From Ramlibacter tataouinensis (lineage in GTDB: Bacteria > Pseudomonadota > Gammaproteobacteria > Burkholderiales > Burkholderiaceae_C): DNA of 64,000 bases. Below the pieces are notes generated by a model. That model worked only from the letters and a program-made list of their open reading frames with translations, ran no database searches and was not told the origin of the DNA. Positions 62,556-64,000 of this stretch are shown here, piece after piece (position 1 is the first letter of the stretch; every line of letters starts with the position of its first letter). The position numbers and the translations under genes were made by a program. Location: contig NZ_CP116009.1 in NCBI RefSeq assembly GCF_027941915.1, forward strand, positions 1,922,001-1,986,000, in the 5' to 3' direction.

Positions 62556-62559
<4 letters not shown>
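61837..62559 (+). CDS. dsbC: DsbC-family disulfide isomerase
   Basis: A 240-residue periplasmic protein. The signal peptide MTRMTTGLLAALLATTLLAG is followed by PAAAQ. An N-terminal dimerisation domain comes next, and then the thioredoxin domain with FEDPNCGYCKRFERELQ, the CGYC active site near residue 128. The cis-proline loop is VTGTPTLVFADG. It shuffles wrong disulfides in exported proteins and is kept reduced by DsbD. The stop overlaps the GTG start of the next gene by 4 bases. Confidence 0.93.

Positions 62560-64000
<1,441 letters not shown>

Overview
This window is a dense stretch of very GC-rich bacterial chromosome. Gene content points to a betaproteobacterium of the order Burkholderiales, probably Comamonadaceae or a close relative. 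The clues are a Bug/TctC-type periplasmic binding protein, a Burkholderia-type porin, a leucine/isovalerate operon of Comamonadaceae type, cytochrome c4, the yqgE-ruvX-pyrR-pyrB-pyrX order next to pilGHIJ-chpA, and a rubredoxin/thiD pair. There is no rRNA here, so this placement is inference. The last gene runs off the right edge. I see no prophage, insertion sequence, CRISPR array or plasmid functions, and the window reads as core chromosome.

Layout. 0.2-5.0 kb: a Bug solute-binding protein, a GH5 glycosidase lipoprotein and an acetylpolyamine amidohydrolase, all on the minus strand. 5.0-10.8 kb: a giant UvrA made of two UvrA units fused head to tail. 10.9-19.3 kb: a tight minus-strand operon for leucine/isovalerate breakdown (both methylcrotonyl-CoA carboxylase subunits, methylglutaconyl-CoA hydratase, HMG-CoA lyase). 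It also carries DUF4126, a hydroxyacid dehydrogenase, a YbaK-type deacylase, a DUF1289 protein and a DsbA-family isomerase. A divergent AraC-type regulator (19.4-20.5 kb) probably controls it. 20.6-25.5 kb: a glycine-zipper protein, an orphan ParA, a TSUP permease, a 3-oxoadipyl-CoA-type thiolase, a DUF1841 protein and cytochrome c4. 25.6-28.4 kb: a MoxR ATPase / small membrane protein / GNAT / VWA operon. 28.4-30.1 kb: REP-like repeats, a porin with a strong terminator, and tRNA-Arg(CCT).

30.1-36.6 kb: a TPR protein divergent from a GlxA-type regulator, a 77-residue orphan, and an iron-type ABC permease and ATPase that diverge around a Fur-like box, then PlsC. 36.7-40.5 kb: the pyrimidine operon yqgE-ruvX-pyrR-pyrB-pyrX, in which the dihydroorotase homologue has lost its metal ligands. 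40.6-50.5 kb: the twitching-motility chemosensory operon pilG-pilH-pilI-pilJ-chpA, without the methylesterase or methyltransferase. 50.6-53.2 kb: rubredoxin (short, GTG start), thiD and hemL. 53.3-56.2 kb: purH and the dusB-fis operon. 56.3-64 kb: a VTT-type membrane protein, ychF, a 7TM protein with a decayed GGDEF domain, a MOSC protein, a UbiH-like monooxygenase, a DsbC-type isomerase and a truncated M61 peptidase.

The most unusual points are the tandem UvrA, the REP-like element that supplies the C-terminus of an enzyme, the metal-less PyrX, the decayed GGDEF receptor, the MoxR/VWA module with an altered metal site, and candidate FNR and Fur operators. I did not find a clearly new multi-gene defence or mobile system.
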